DNA from: Halostagnicola sp. A-GB9-2
GTDB taxonomy: Archaea; Halobacteriota; Halobacteria; Halobacteriales; Natrialbaceae
Assembly (NCBI RefSeq): GCF_030068615.1
Contig: NZ_JASJOC010000003.1
Coordinates: 1 to 64,000, forward strand
Direction: 5' to 3'
DNA: 64,000 nt
In this document: piece after piece, positions 1-8,045 of the stretch
Position numbering within the stretch: the stretch's first letter is position 1
How the letters are laid out: the number at the start of each line of letters is the position of its first letter
The notes under the pieces: model-generated
The model's input: the letters and a program-made list of their open reading frames with translations, nothing else
Told to the model about the DNA's origin: nothing
The model's database searches: none
Made by a program: the position numbers and the translations under genes

Positions 1-28
1 CCTCAACCAGTGGGAACTCTGGTTGAGG
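1..28. repeat. Perfect 10-bp inverted repeat with 8-nt loop
   Basis: The window opens with CCTCAACCAG, an 8-nt loop, and CTGGTTGAGG, a perfect hairpin about 100 bp before tRNA-Cys. In haloarchaea a tRNA-Cys gene commonly follows the 5S rRNA of an rRNA operon, so this may be a processing or terminator stem in the 5S-to-tRNA spacer. The rRNA itself would lie outside the window, so that context is inferred. Confidence 0.5.
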
Positions 29-129
29 TTTCGCTATTTCGTATTCGAGTACCGACAGCGTAGCCTTCACGTCGCATCGCCGTCGGGGACCGTAACCGTT
101 ATGCGCGCAACTCGTCTACCACTATCTGC

Positions 130-205
130 GCCAAGGTGGCAGAGTCCGGCCGAACGCAGCGGCCTGCAGAGCCGCCCACCGCCGGTTCAAATCCGGCCCT
201 TGGCT
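130..205 (+). tRNA. tRNA-Cys (anticodon GCA)
   Basis: The acceptor stem GCCAAGG pairs perfectly with CCTTGGC. The anticodon stem GCGGC/GCCGC encloses loop CTGCAGA, giving anticodon GCA, and the T arm contains GGTTCAAATCC. No intron is visible and CCA is not encoded. Position after an rRNA operon would be typical for haloarchaea but cannot be verified because the upstream sequence is missing. Confidence 0.95.
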
Positions 206-625
206 TTTCCAAAAACACTTCGTTGCGAGCGGAAGATCTGGATTACGGTGTCAAATCAGTGAGCGCCCACCGTCGGTTTAAATCGTCCTCCCCTTCGTCG
301 ACGTTCATCTGAGACTGTCGATCTAAGGAATACAGTGTGTTCCGGACGATAAATATGGTATTTCTCTATTCTTTCAGTATTGGATATACTTTCCCTACTC
401 CGAAATCAACAGTCGATTATCAACTAAATCACGATAGTTCCGTTATTGTAGTCCAGAGAGATGAACAGAGCTACGTTCACTTTTCCGCTGATTTCAGCGG
501 CTGGATCGTGTTCGGAAGACACGGAAACAACGAATCAAAAACATCGGGGAGGTCTGGCAAGGGGCCTAGTCTCCGTAAATTATTCGTGGCGGCTTCGCTC
601 CTCGAGTAACTACTCGGAGCAAAAG
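206..625. other. Intergenic region between two tRNA genes
   Basis: No reading frame here looks like a real gene. The only structure I see is a degenerate echo of the 3' half of tRNA-Cys at 261-284. The stretch around 330-440 is markedly richer in A+T than the surrounding chromosome. Confidence 0.5.
261..284 (+). repeat. Imperfect copy of the tRNA-Cys 3' half
   Basis: Starting at 261, GAGCGCCCACCGTCGG is followed by TTTAAATC, closely matching tRNA-Cys positions 169-194 with one missing base and two substitutions. Similarity stops before the acceptor stem. It may be a remnant of integration at the tRNA 3' end or a decayed duplicate tRNA. Chance resemblance cannot be excluded. Confidence 0.35.
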
Positions 626-699
<74 letters not shown>

Positions 700-780
700 T
701 GTGTCTTGTACTATCGGCGAGTAGTGGTTAAACGTTTCTTTCTCCGATGGTGAATTCGATGGAGAATTACCGGACGAATC

Positions 781-1515
781 TCATTCGAGGTATTGCTCTA
801 ACGCATTCGAGACGATCTCTCCGGGGGGCCTGCCCTCGAGAGACGCCTGTTGTCGAAGGTCGCGGTAGATTACCGGTGGGAGGCTGAGCTCGAGGTGTCC
901 CAATTGGACGTCGCACTGGGCGAGGGCGCGGTCGATAGGGGTGTCATCGTTGACGGCGCTCGCGACGCTTCTGACCTGTCGAACAGTGAGTTCGCCGTCG
1001 AGTGTGGCCCACGCCAAGAGGAGGCGAGATTCGCCGGAAACGCGTGCGATGTGTTTGGCCGCGGTTGGTGCGATCTGTCCGAGGGCGACCTGCCGACGTA
1101 CCGATCGGGGGAGATCGTGAACGCGAGCCCATTTTCGAATAAACGAAACGGTAGCGGTTTCGGGTTCGGCATCGTCCTCGCTCAAGGTCGTTTCGTCGAT
1201 TCCATCGCGTGCACGCTCCGCGGCGGCCTTGTACGATCCTTCGCCGCGGACGAGGGCCGCACATGCGGCCGCTCCGCGAAGCATATACAGGTGATCTCCC
1301 GTGGTGTTCCCGGCCGCGAACTGTCTGACAGTCTCGGCTGCGTCGGCGAGGCTCTCGGGGTCATCAGGGTCGAATTGGACAGCTTTGCGGGCGCGGTTTC
1401 CGGCAACCGATTCGTCACCACGGATGACTGGTGCCCCAACAGGTGATTTCCGATCTGTTGGCACTGATTGACCAGCTTCTTCCGATGGTTGATCGCCGCG
1501 CCGATTATCGCTCAT
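781..1515 (-). CDS. DUF7119-like haloarchaeal protein with ParB-like helical segment
   Basis: This 244-residue protein starts at MSDNRRGDQP; the longer open frame upstream is rejected because its extra 49 residues look like translated spacer. The middle and C-terminal parts are helical, and the segment around LGQIAPTAAKHIARVSG resembles the helix-turn-helix found in ParB/KorB-type proteins, which suggests nucleic-acid binding. From memory it matches the haloarchaeal DUF7119 family, whose function is unknown. The first 40 residues are charged and probably disordered. No partner gene is obvious apart from the 43-residue protein 52 bp upstream on the same strand. Confidence 0.75.
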   Translation of the reverse strand: MSDNRRGDQPSEEAGQSVPTDRKSPVGAPVIRGDESVAGNRARKAVQFDPDDPESLADAAETVRQFAAGNTTGDHLYMLRGAAACAALVRGEGSYKAAAERARDGIDETTLSEDDAEPETATVSFIRKWARVHDLPRSVRRQVALGQIAPTAAKHIARVSGESRLLLAWATLDGELTVRQVRSVASAVNDDTPIDRALAQCDVQLGHLELSLPPVIYRDLRQQASLEGRPPGEIVSNALEQYLE

Positions 1516-1567
1516 GACCACATAGTAGGGAGCAAGTCGCCAAAAAGCTCTTGTTCCGGTATACGTC

Positions 1568-1699
1568 TCACTCGTCGCGTTCCTCGGCGAGGTGTTCCCA
1601 GATTTCCGTACAGCCCGCACCGACCTCAACGTCGTCGAGGTGACTGTCGTCGCGTTCATCATCGTCTACCGGTTCAGTCGCACATTCTGTTTTAGTCAT
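1568..1699 (-). CDS. 43-residue acidic protein with CTEIWEHL motif
   Basis: Read on the minus strand, an ATG at 1699 opens a frame of 43 codons ending in TGA at 1568. The product begins MTKTECATEPVDDDERDD and ends GAGCTEIWEHLAEERDE. It has two cysteines, and about 40 percent of residues are Asp or Glu, matching the haloarchaeal proteome. A GAGG Shine-Dalgarno-like run lies about 8 nt before the start. I recall short haloarchaeal proteins ending in a similar Gly-Cys-Thr-Glu-Ile-Trp-Glu-His motif, but no function. It precedes the DUF7119-like gene on the same strand and might be co-transcribed with it. Confidence 0.65.
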   Translation of the reverse strand: MTKTECATEPVDDDERDDSHLDDVEVGAGCTEIWEHLAEERDE

Positions 1700-2120
1700 G
1701 TTGTCCCTCTGTCTGGTGTAATTCCGGTGCGACATCGGCCGAAACGTGCTGCCGTCTGCCGACTCGAGTTCGCGAAACGCGTATCATAACCATTCGTTTG
1801 TTCGACAAGCCCATAAGTTCGCCCTCGGGTGCAAGCGATACCCGTACTCGCTTATGGCGGAAAGGATAGCCGGTATCTCGGTTTCGTCCCACGGGGGAGA
1901 ATGCCGTCAGGTACTGCGATTTTGGTCAAGCACCTCGTCATCAATTGTTGTTTCCTGTCCGATCGATAGAGATCTAGGAACGGGTGTGGTTATTACGTTA
2001 TTACTCAGATATTTACTGTAACGGCGACGATCTGTTGTAGATTGCCGAGGGTTCACAACACGACTCGAGGCGTCGACCGAAGCCGCGGTGGCTAAGTGGA
2101 TTCGAAGTGATACTCGGGCT
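1700..2120. other. Intergenic region, divergent promoters
   Basis: It separates the divergent 43-residue gene and the DUF6360-like gene. Frames on either strand show no protein-like composition. An A+T-rich patch around 1992-2020 could carry promoter elements. A tRNA-like 5' half near 2082-2100 lacks a matching 3' half. Confidence 0.4.
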
Positions 2121-2408
2121 ATGACAAACCGCCTGATGTCCGTTACTGCGTACACGACGTTAGATTACGTCGATGCGGTCGCAACTGGATACGAGTTCGA
2201 AACGGAATCGGTTGCCGTGGTGGACGCGACGACGGATCGCACGGATCCGGCCGATGTTCTGTTGCAGGTCGAACTCGATAACCGAGCGGAAGAGCACTTC
2301 CCGGCGCACATGGTGGAGCTGCAGTTAGGTTCCGATCAGGCTCGAGCGCTGGCGGCCGATCTCGAGGAGCACGCCCAACGAGTCGAAGCGGAAGATACCG
2401 AGAGTTAG
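2121..2408 (+). CDS. DUF6360-like small conserved protein
   Basis: A 95-residue soluble acidic protein beginning MTNRLMSVTAYTTLDYVD. The order of segments (N-terminal MxVxAYTT strand, then DATTDRTDPADV, then a C-terminal helix with ARALAADLEEHA) matches my memory of the haloarchaeal DUF6360 family, whose role is unknown. The open frame continues 11 codons upstream without a plausible start. It is followed after about 90 bp by the acetyltransferase gene on the same strand. Confidence 0.7.
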   Translation: MTNRLMSVTAYTTLDYVDAVATGYEFETESVAVVDATTDRTDPADVLLQVELDNRAEEHFPAHMVELQLGSDQARALAADLEEHAQRVEAEDTES

Positions 2409-2500
2409 AATTTCGCCGACTCGAGTACGTCCGAACCCGGGAGCAGCCTCCCGATTTGCCCGACGGTTCGTTTTTATGGTTCGGTGTGATAGATTCGTCC

Positions 2501-2977
2501 ATGACGGTCCCTGTTCCAGAGGGGGGAGACAGCCTCTCGATTCGGCGGGCACAACGGGCCGACCTCCTTGCCGTTGTCCGGATCGAGAACGCGTCGTTTT
2601 CCCAACCGTGGCCCTACGATGCGTTCGAAACGTTTCTCGGCGAGCCGGGGTTTCTGGTCGCGATTGGCGAAAACCGGTCGATTGTCGGCTACGTCGTTTC
2701 CGATGTTACGCCGAACTACGGCCGCAATCTGGGTCACATCAAGGATATCGCCGTTCATCCCGACCATCGTGGCTCGGGAGTCGGTTCGGCGTTGCTCACC
2801 CGAGCGCTCTCCGTACTCGGTACGTACGATGCAAACTCGATCAAACTCGAGGTCCGACCATCTAACGGCGGTGCGAGACGCCTCTATCGGACCTTCGGAT
2901 TCGATCCACTTCGACGCGTACCGAACTATTACGAGAACGACGAGGATGCCATCGTCATGATTTGCGAACTCGAGTAG
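2501..2977 (+). CDS. rimI: GNAT-family N-acetyltransferase, RimI-like
   Basis: A 158-residue GNAT protein. The acetyl-CoA-binding motif HPDHRGSGVGSALL follows the strand HIKDIAV, and the C-terminal YRTFGF segment is typical of RimI-type enzymes that acetylate protein N-termini, including ribosomal protein S18 in bacteria. In archaea the homologue (Ard1/Nat type) acetylates many N-termini, so the exact substrate is uncertain. The start at MTVPVPEGG is chosen because the 15 upstream codons show no conservation-like pattern. The gene lies in a run of short plus-strand genes. Confidence 0.85.
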   Translation: MTVPVPEGGDSLSIRRAQRADLLAVVRIENASFSQPWPYDAFETFLGEPGFLVAIGENRSIVGYVVSDVTPNYGRNLGHIKDIAVHPDHRGSGVGSALLTRALSVLGTYDANSIKLEVRPSNGGARRLYRTFGFDPLRRVPNYYENDEDAIVMICELE

Positions 2978-3197
2978 TATCGGACAAATCCACCTTTCGA
3001 TGGGTAGTGGACCGTGGTTCCTGATCGAAGATGCCGCCGAATCTACAATCGTGGTTTTGCCACTCGCGGGTGGCGAGAACGTCACATTCCGAACGGTGGT
3101 TCCCCATCTCGTTCGATTGGATCGAGCGACTGAGTAGTTGAAGCGTGGCTGATTCGGAGACGAGGTGATTTTACCGTTGGCTACCGTACGCGCCGGT

Positions 3198-3662
3198 ATG
3201 GGATACGCCTGTCCAGTCTGTGGGACCGAGGAAGCCGATGGTGTCCACCTCGCGAATCATTTCGCAGTGACCGCCTCACTGGGTCGAGAGGATCATCTCG
3301 AGTGGCTCGAAACCTACGCACCCAATTGGAACGAACGGGGACCGGACGAGCTCGCCGAGATCGTTACCGAGCATGCATCCGAGGTTGAGACACCGGAGAT
3401 CAAACAGGGAACCGATCACGGACAGTCGCCGTCGCTCGAGGCAGAACTGGCCGCACAGTCCCGTCAGCCGGGTCGTGGATCGACGACACAGGAGCCGAGT
3501 CCGGAGGCTCAGGGGGCTCTTGAGGAGGCTCGGGAGCTGACTCGAAAACTGTACGAGTCGTCGGATGGGAGCGAGGGAACTTCGGATGACGATCCGTCCG
3601 CGGAGTCGTCGGATCGTGAGCTCTCGGAGACGGCCACGGAGTCGGACAACGAAACCCTGTAA
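3198..3662 (+). CDS. DUF5810 zinc-finger-like protein
   Basis: A 154-residue protein beginning MGYACPVCGTEEADGVHLA. The CPVC pair with a following His-x3-His-type arrangement (HLANHFA) suggests a small zinc finger at residues 5-25. The rest is a conserved helical segment to about residue 75, then a Ser/Glu/Asp-rich disordered tail. I recognise it as the haloarchaeal DUF5810 family, function unknown. It precedes the DUF5809 gene by 24 bp; these two families commonly sit side by side, which supports a shared role. Confidence 0.8.
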   Translation: MGYACPVCGTEEADGVHLANHFAVTASLGREDHLEWLETYAPNWNERGPDELAEIVTEHASEVETPEIKQGTDHGQSPSLEAELAAQSRQPGRGSTTQEPSPEAQGALEEARELTRKLYESSDGSEGTSDDDPSAESSDRELSETATESDNETL

Positions 3663-3686
3663 TCGCCCGGTCTCATCAGTCCTACT

Positions 3687-4097
3687 ATGCACACGACGGG
3701 TTCGTTTTCCCCCGATTCGGTTGCTGATGCGAGCGAACGTTACGAGAGCATCGGTCCTGCGGCACAGACCGTTGTCCGAGAGGTTGCCAAGGCGATGGAG
3801 TTTGACCGCGAGGAGTATCAGGAACGCGTCTCCAGTGAGGTCGTCGAGACGGCTCGAGACGCCCTCTTCGCCAGCATGCTTTCGGTCCGTGTCGGCACCC
3901 GGGAGGAGTATACGGCTTGGCTCGAGGAGTACGACGGTGAGGTGACGGAAACGGGCCATGAGTCTGTCGACCACGTTGTCTGGCACGCCGGCCCCGACGG
4001 CTCGGCGGTCGCCGCAACGTTTCAGGACGAGGAGGACGCGGCGGTTGCGACGCTCCGGCGACAGGCGTTCGGGCGATTGTATCGCGATCTCTTGTAA
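3687..4097 (+). CDS. DUF5809 family protein
   Basis: A 136-residue soluble protein starting MHTTGSFSPDSVADASERY. It is mainly helical with a C-terminal region WHAGPDGSAVAATF that looks like a small beta sheet, followed by a helix ending GRLYRDLL. It matches the haloarchaeal DUF5809 family, which usually lies next to DUF5810, as here with a 24-bp gap. No catalytic motif is visible, and I assign no function. The pair is probably co-transcribed. Confidence 0.8.
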   Translation: MHTTGSFSPDSVADASERYESIGPAAQTVVREVAKAMEFDREEYQERVSSEVVETARDALFASMLSVRVGTREEYTAWLEEYDGEVTETGHESVDHVVWHAGPDGSAVAATFQDEEDAAVATLRRQAFGRLYRDLL

Positions 4098-4179
4098 GCT
4101 CCCGGTTCGTCGCTACCGGACCGCTCGAGAAGCGTCCAAAGCGGCACCTATTACCGACTCCGGACCCCATTCGGGTCCG

Positions 4180-4782
4180 ATGACCGACGCAGACGAGTCA
4201 CGCGAACCGACTGTCCCGGACGAGTGGGACGTTATCGAGCGGGAGGCCGAGTACGAGACGGGCTGGTACGAGGGGGGATACGATCTGGTCGAACAGCCCG
4301 ACGGAACCGAGAAGCGCTATTACTGGGCGGAACTGCCGCCGGCGGTCGTCGTCGTCGCCAAGGTAACGGGAACCGCGGTCGGATCGACCGATTCGGCGGG
4401 CGACGGGGATCGGATTCTCTTCGTCGAGCAGTACCGCCCGGCGATTCGTGAGCACCACCTCGAGTTGCCCGCGGGGATTGTCGAAGACGGCGAGTCCTAC
4501 ACCGAAGCCGCGGCGCGAGAACTCGAGGAAGAAACCGGGTTCGAGCCCTCGACGACCGTACTTCTCCAGGAGTACGCCGTCGCGACGGGTGTGCTTGATC
4601 ACGACCGTGCCGTTGTCTATGCGGACGGACTCGTTCCGGGAGAAACCGAACTCGACTCCAACGAATTTCTCGAGGTGACGTCGCTTCCGGTCGAGGAGGC
4701 GTTCGAGCGGGCCCGCGAGCAACCCGCGAACGATTCGACGATCAGCGCGCTGTTGCTGGCCCGCGAAGACGGATTGCTTTGA
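4180..4782 (+). CDS. Nudix hydrolase, ADP-ribose pyrophosphatase type
   Basis: A 200-residue protein with a canonical Nudix box, G-x5-E-x7-REUxEExGU, spread over GIVEDGESYTEAAARE and LEEETGF. The preceding strand (FVEQYRPAIREHHLELPAG) is typical of ADP-sugar pyrophosphatases, which cleave ADP-ribose to AMP and ribose 5-phosphate. Start at MTDADESREP; an in-frame ATG 222 nt further upstream would run through the preceding gene. Cytosolic. The specific substrate is inferred from the LPAG context, not proven. Confidence 0.85.
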   Translation: MTDADESREPTVPDEWDVIEREAEYETGWYEGGYDLVEQPDGTEKRYYWAELPPAVVVVAKVTGTAVGSTDSAGDGDRILFVEQYRPAIREHHLELPAGIVEDGESYTEAAARELEEETGFEPSTTVLLQEYAVATGVLDHDRAVVYADGLVPGETELDSNEFLEVTSLPVEEAFERAREQPANDSTISALLLAREDGLL

Positions 4783-4864
4783 GGCGGTCGGTGGTGTTGC
4801 CGGCGATGTCGACATCGGGGGCGACCCGTGGTCTTATTCAGCCCGAGGTCTAACAACCGGGCAA

Positions 4865-5233
4865 ATGGACGGCGAAATCTCCACTGAAGCGGTCAAGGAA
4901 CTTCTCGAGAATAACGCTGACGTTCGGATCGTCGATATCCGCGACGAGCGAAGTTTCGAACACAGCCACATCCCCGGCAGCGAAAACGTTCCGTTCCACG
5001 AACTCTCGGGACGTATAGAGGAATTCGAGGAAGCGGAACGTATCGTCACCGTCTGCCCGCACGGGAAGGCGAGCGTGCAGGCCGCCAATCTTATCGGCTC
5101 GTACGAAGGAAGCGCCGATGCGACGGTCGAAAGTATGGAGGGCGGTCTCGAGGAGTACGGGCTAAAGTACGGCCTCGTTTCGGAGAAGGAGTCACCCAAC
5201 GAATCGACACAGAGCACCGAATCACCGTTCTGA
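4865..5233 (+). CDS. Rhodanese-like domain protein
   Basis: A single-domain rhodanese of 122 residues. The N-terminal VDIRDERSFEHSHIPGS and the catalytic loop VCPHGKAS, with Cys64 as the probable sulfur carrier, are characteristic. Such proteins hold a persulfide and pass sulfur in thiosulfate, tRNA-thiolation or molybdopterin chemistry; the target here is unknown. The last 20 residues are Ser/Thr/Glu-rich and likely disordered. It lies 82 bp behind the Nudix gene and ends a run of plus-strand genes. Confidence 0.85.
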   Translation: MDGEISTEAVKELLENNADVRIVDIRDERSFEHSHIPGSENVPFHELSGRIEEFEEAERIVTVCPHGKASVQAANLIGSYEGSADATVESMEGGLEEYGLKYGLVSEKESPNESTQSTESPF

Positions 5234-5396
5234 TTGAGGTCGTAATTCGGTACTTCCGATAGCAGTACTGCCAGTGTCGGTCGTTGTGCTGTTCGGGCCG
5301 GTCGCCGCGCTGTTCGGGTCGGTCTCTACGGAGAAAACGGGGGCGATAGTGAAGCGATACGGGCTGTCGTGGGTTCGGGAGTCGTCTCAGATCATC

Positions 5397-5690
5397 CTAT
5401 GCGACGTTGAAGCCGCGATCCCGAAGGAAATCCTCGATGCGACCGGAGTGATTCCCTTGTAGTTCAATCTGGCTGTCTTCGACTGTGCCGCCACAGGCGA
5501 ATTTTGACTTGAGATCCGACGACAGACTGTCGAGGTCGACGTCTTTGGGGTCGAATCCTTGGATGATCGTTACCTCCTTACCGTATCTGCGCTCGTCAAT
5601 GCGGATGGTGAGTTGCTGTTGACCTTTGGCGACGTCTTCACAGACGCAAAGCTCATCAGGCAGCCCGCACGTCGAGCAGACTTCCGACAT
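5397..5690 (-). CDS. SUI1/eIF1-type translation initiation factor
   Basis: A 97-residue protein of the YciH/SUI1 family. The N-terminus has four cysteines ([13 protein letters not shown]) that may bind zinc, and the SUI1 core follows with ITIIQGFDP-like and [14 protein letters not shown] segments. Archaeal eIF1 binds the small ribosomal subunit and controls start-codon selection. A TTTAATATG box A lies about 28 bp before the ATG (plus-strand 5714-5722), consistent with a leaderless transcript. Start MSEVCSTCG fits family length. Confidence 0.9.
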   Translation of the reverse strand: MSEVCSTCGLPDELCVCEDVAKGQQQLTIRIDERRYGKEVTIIQGFDPKDVDLDSLSSDLKSKFACGGTVEDSQIELQGNHSGRIEDFLRDRGFNVA

Positions 5691-5771
5691 TACGTTCGCC
5701 CGTACGAAACCAGCATATTAAACACTATCGGGACCTTCCCTCCCTCGTGTGGTTCTTTTTCAGTGGTCGAT

Positions 5772-8045
5772 TCACGCATCGGTCGAATTGCCGATCACTG
5801 GGAGTCGTTCACGCGCCAGTTCGTCGACCAGTTCGATCGCTTCGTCAGTCCGTTCTCGGCTGATATCTCCGCTGTACTTGGCTAACTCATACGTTTTACC
5901 GACTTCGTCGATGCGCGGATCCAGTTCGTCAGTCTCCGAGAGCGTCGCGAGGTACTCGCGCACCGATTCGTTCTCTCGTCGCGGCCGATACGTTCGCTCG
6001 AGGAGAATCTCGAGTCGTCTGTAGGCGCGTTCGGCGTCCGCCGCCGGGGTATCTTGGGAGCCGTGCCAGTAGAGGTGAGCCGTCCGGCTCACGTGGGAGC
6101 CGACGCCGCTCCGGCGGATCCCTGCGACGAGTCCGACCACCAGGGAGAGCCCGATTACGGCGTCTTCGAACGATATCGACGGGAGTATGGATTCCTCGTC
6201 TTCGGATTCGGTATCCGTTCCACCGCTGTCGTCGGGATCGGGACCGCTCTCGTTTCCGTTCGATTCGTTTCGCTCTTCGGATTCGGTCCCGTCCTCCGAT
6301 CCGTTCTCGTCCGGATCTTCGGTTCCGTTCTCGTCGGGACCATCGCCGTCTGGATCCTCTTCTTCTTCCTCTTCGAGCGGGATATCTTCGCTCTGCTCGG
6401 TGTCGATACCGCTTTGTCCCTCGTCGCGTGCATCCTGCAGGACGTCGTCGTGGGCGTCCTGACGGTCGCCCGGCGGCGTCGGCTCGAATTCGACCCAGCC
6501 GTGACCGGGGAAGTAGACTTCGACCCAGGCGTGGGCGTCTAATCCTCGAACGACCCACTCGTCGTCATCGACCTGTTGTCCCTCTGCGTAGCCGGTGACG
6601 TACCGCGCGGGAACGTCCTCCGAGCGGAGCATCTGTGTCATCGCCGTCGCGAAGTAGACACAGTAGCCCTCGTCCATCTCGAGGAGGAAGTCCTCCGCGA
6701 CGTTGCCCGAGGGCTTTTCGACGTCGAGCGAGTAGTCCTTGGAGGACCGGAGGTGTGATTCGATCGCAACCGCCTTTTCGTAGGGGTTGTCGGCGTGTTC
6801 GACGATATCGGCCGTTTCATCCTCGAACTCGCTCGAGGTGTCTTCCGGCGTCTGGCGGTACTCGCTAGCTTGAATTTCGTCCGGGTAGTTCCGTCCGGCG
6901 GTTCGGAGTTCGTTCGGCTCCGGGTCGAGGACTGCGCTTTCGACGGTGTACTCGTCGCGCTCGAGCAGCGTTTCCACCGGGTGGATCTGCCCGTGGTCCG
7001 TGACTTCGGCGACCCCGATCCCACTCCCTTCGACCGAGAGCGGGTGGGCCGCCATCGGCATCGTCCCGATTTCGGTTTCGAGATCGATCTCCTGTTCGAC
7101 CGTCTCGTAGTCGCCCGGCGGTGACTCGAGGCTGCCGTCGTACTCGCTGGTCTCTCCGGTTCGGACCCACTCATCGCCGGTAAAGCGATCGTAGACGCCG
7201 GTGCGCCAGTAACTCGCCCGTTCGGATTCCGCCGTAAACCGCACTTCCGGTGAGAGATCGACTTGTCCCCCGATCCCCGAGTGGCCAGGCGAGGAGTCGA
7301 TCGTCCCCTCGAGGGTCTGTGGACCGTCGCTGTCGATGAAGACTGGTCCACCGTTGTCTCCGCCGGGGATAACCGTGACCGACAGCGAGAGGGCGATCAT
7401 CAGCGCGAATATGATTGCGAGGATATCCGCTTGCGCGATCGATCCGTCGCGGTGGGCGAGTTCGCCGAAGGCGACCGCCGTGATCGCACCCAAGGTCCCA
7501 AGCATGGTGACGGTAATTCCCGCGTTTCCGGTCAGAACCAGAAATAGCAGGGCAAACCCGCCGGGAACGACGCTCCAGACGTACCGCTCTCGCATCGCGA
7601 GATACCACGAGAGAAAGACGGGGCCCGGTGCAAACCCGAGCGCCCACGTTCCCGCTTCGACCATTCTGAGGATCGGGAGCCCAGTCGCGAGTGTGATCGC
7701 GTCCGAAAGGAGGGCGTCCCACGCCGAAATCGCGACGCCGAGTTCGACGCCCGCCGCGTTCAGGTAGTACGAAAACCCGACGGCCGCCGCCACCGTTGCC
7801 GCGAGTATCGCCGTTCGCGGTCGAATCGTATACGCGAGTACCGTCGCGGCGACCAGCATCGCGGCGACGACGGCAAACAGCGTTTCCGTACCACCGACGA
7901 CCGACGTGACGTCCTGGTGTAACACTCTGACGTACGATGCCGTCAGAATCCCGATGCCGCCGAGCGCGACGATTCGGAATGCCCGCGGTCCGACCGTCCC
8001 ATCCAGGTCGACCGACGTGACTCCTCGCTTCGATCGTGAGCTCAC
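5772..8045 (-). CDS. Membrane transglutaminase-like protein (TgpA/DUF3488 type)
   Basis: A 757-residue membrane protein. About six hydrophobic segments fill residues 22-225, then an extracytoplasmic part carries a transglutaminase-like core with Cys462 in GYCVYFATAM and His505 in DAHAWVEVYF; the acidic third position falls at FEPTP (Glu521), where many relatives have Asp. A long Glu/Asp/Asn-rich linker (about 550-620) precedes another membrane segment and a DUF4129-like cytosolic tail. It overlaps the DUF58 gene by 4 bp, and the MoxR-DUF58-transglutaminase order is a widespread envelope-related operon. Substrate unknown. Confidence 0.9.
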   Translation of the reverse strand: MSSRSKRGVTSVDLDGTVGPRAFRIVALGGIGILTASYVRVLHQDVTSVVGGTETLFAVVAAMLVAATVLAYTIRPRTAILAATVAAAVGFSYYLNAAGVELGVAISAWDALLSDAITLATGLPILRMVEAGTWALGFAPGPVFLSWYLAMRERYVWSVVPGGFALLFLVLTGNAGITVTMLGTLGAITAVAFGELAHRDGSIAQADILAIIFALMIALSLSVTVIPGGDNGGPVFIDSDGPQTLEGTIDSSPGHSGIGGQVDLSPEVRFTAESERASYWRTGVYDRFTGDEWVRTGETSEYDGSLESPPGDYETVEQEIDLETEIGTMPMAAHPLSVEGSGIGVAEVTDHGQIHPVETLLERDEYTVESAVLDPEPNELRTAGRNYPDEIQASEYRQTPEDTSSEFEDETADIVEHADNPYEKAVAIESHLRSSKDYSLDVEKPSGNVAEDFLLEMDEGYCVYFATAMTQMLRSEDVPARYVTGYAEGQQVDDDEWVVRGLDAHAWVEVYFPGHGWVEFEPTPPGDRQDAHDDVLQDARDEGQSGIDTEQSEDIPLEEEEEEDPDGDGPDENGTEDPDENGSEDGTESEERNESNGNESGPDPDDSGGTDTESEDEESILPSISFEDAVIGLSLVVGLVAGIRRSGVGSHVSRTAHLYWHGSQDTPAADAERAYRRLEILLERTYRPRRENESVREYLATLSETDELDPRIDEVGKTYELAKYSGDISRERTDEAIELVDELARERLPVIGNSTDA

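Noticed and set aside
850-1446. 198-residue plus-strand frame
   Set aside because: Antisense shadow of the DUF7119-like gene, with no protein-like motif.
2082-2120. tRNA-like 5' half (GCCGCGGTGGCTAAGTGG)
   Set aside because: No anticodon stem, T arm or pairing 3' acceptor follows; the DUF6360-like gene starts at 2121.
6054-6542. 162-residue plus-strand frame
   Set aside because: Antisense to the acidic linker of the transglutaminase; the repetitive codons open both strands.
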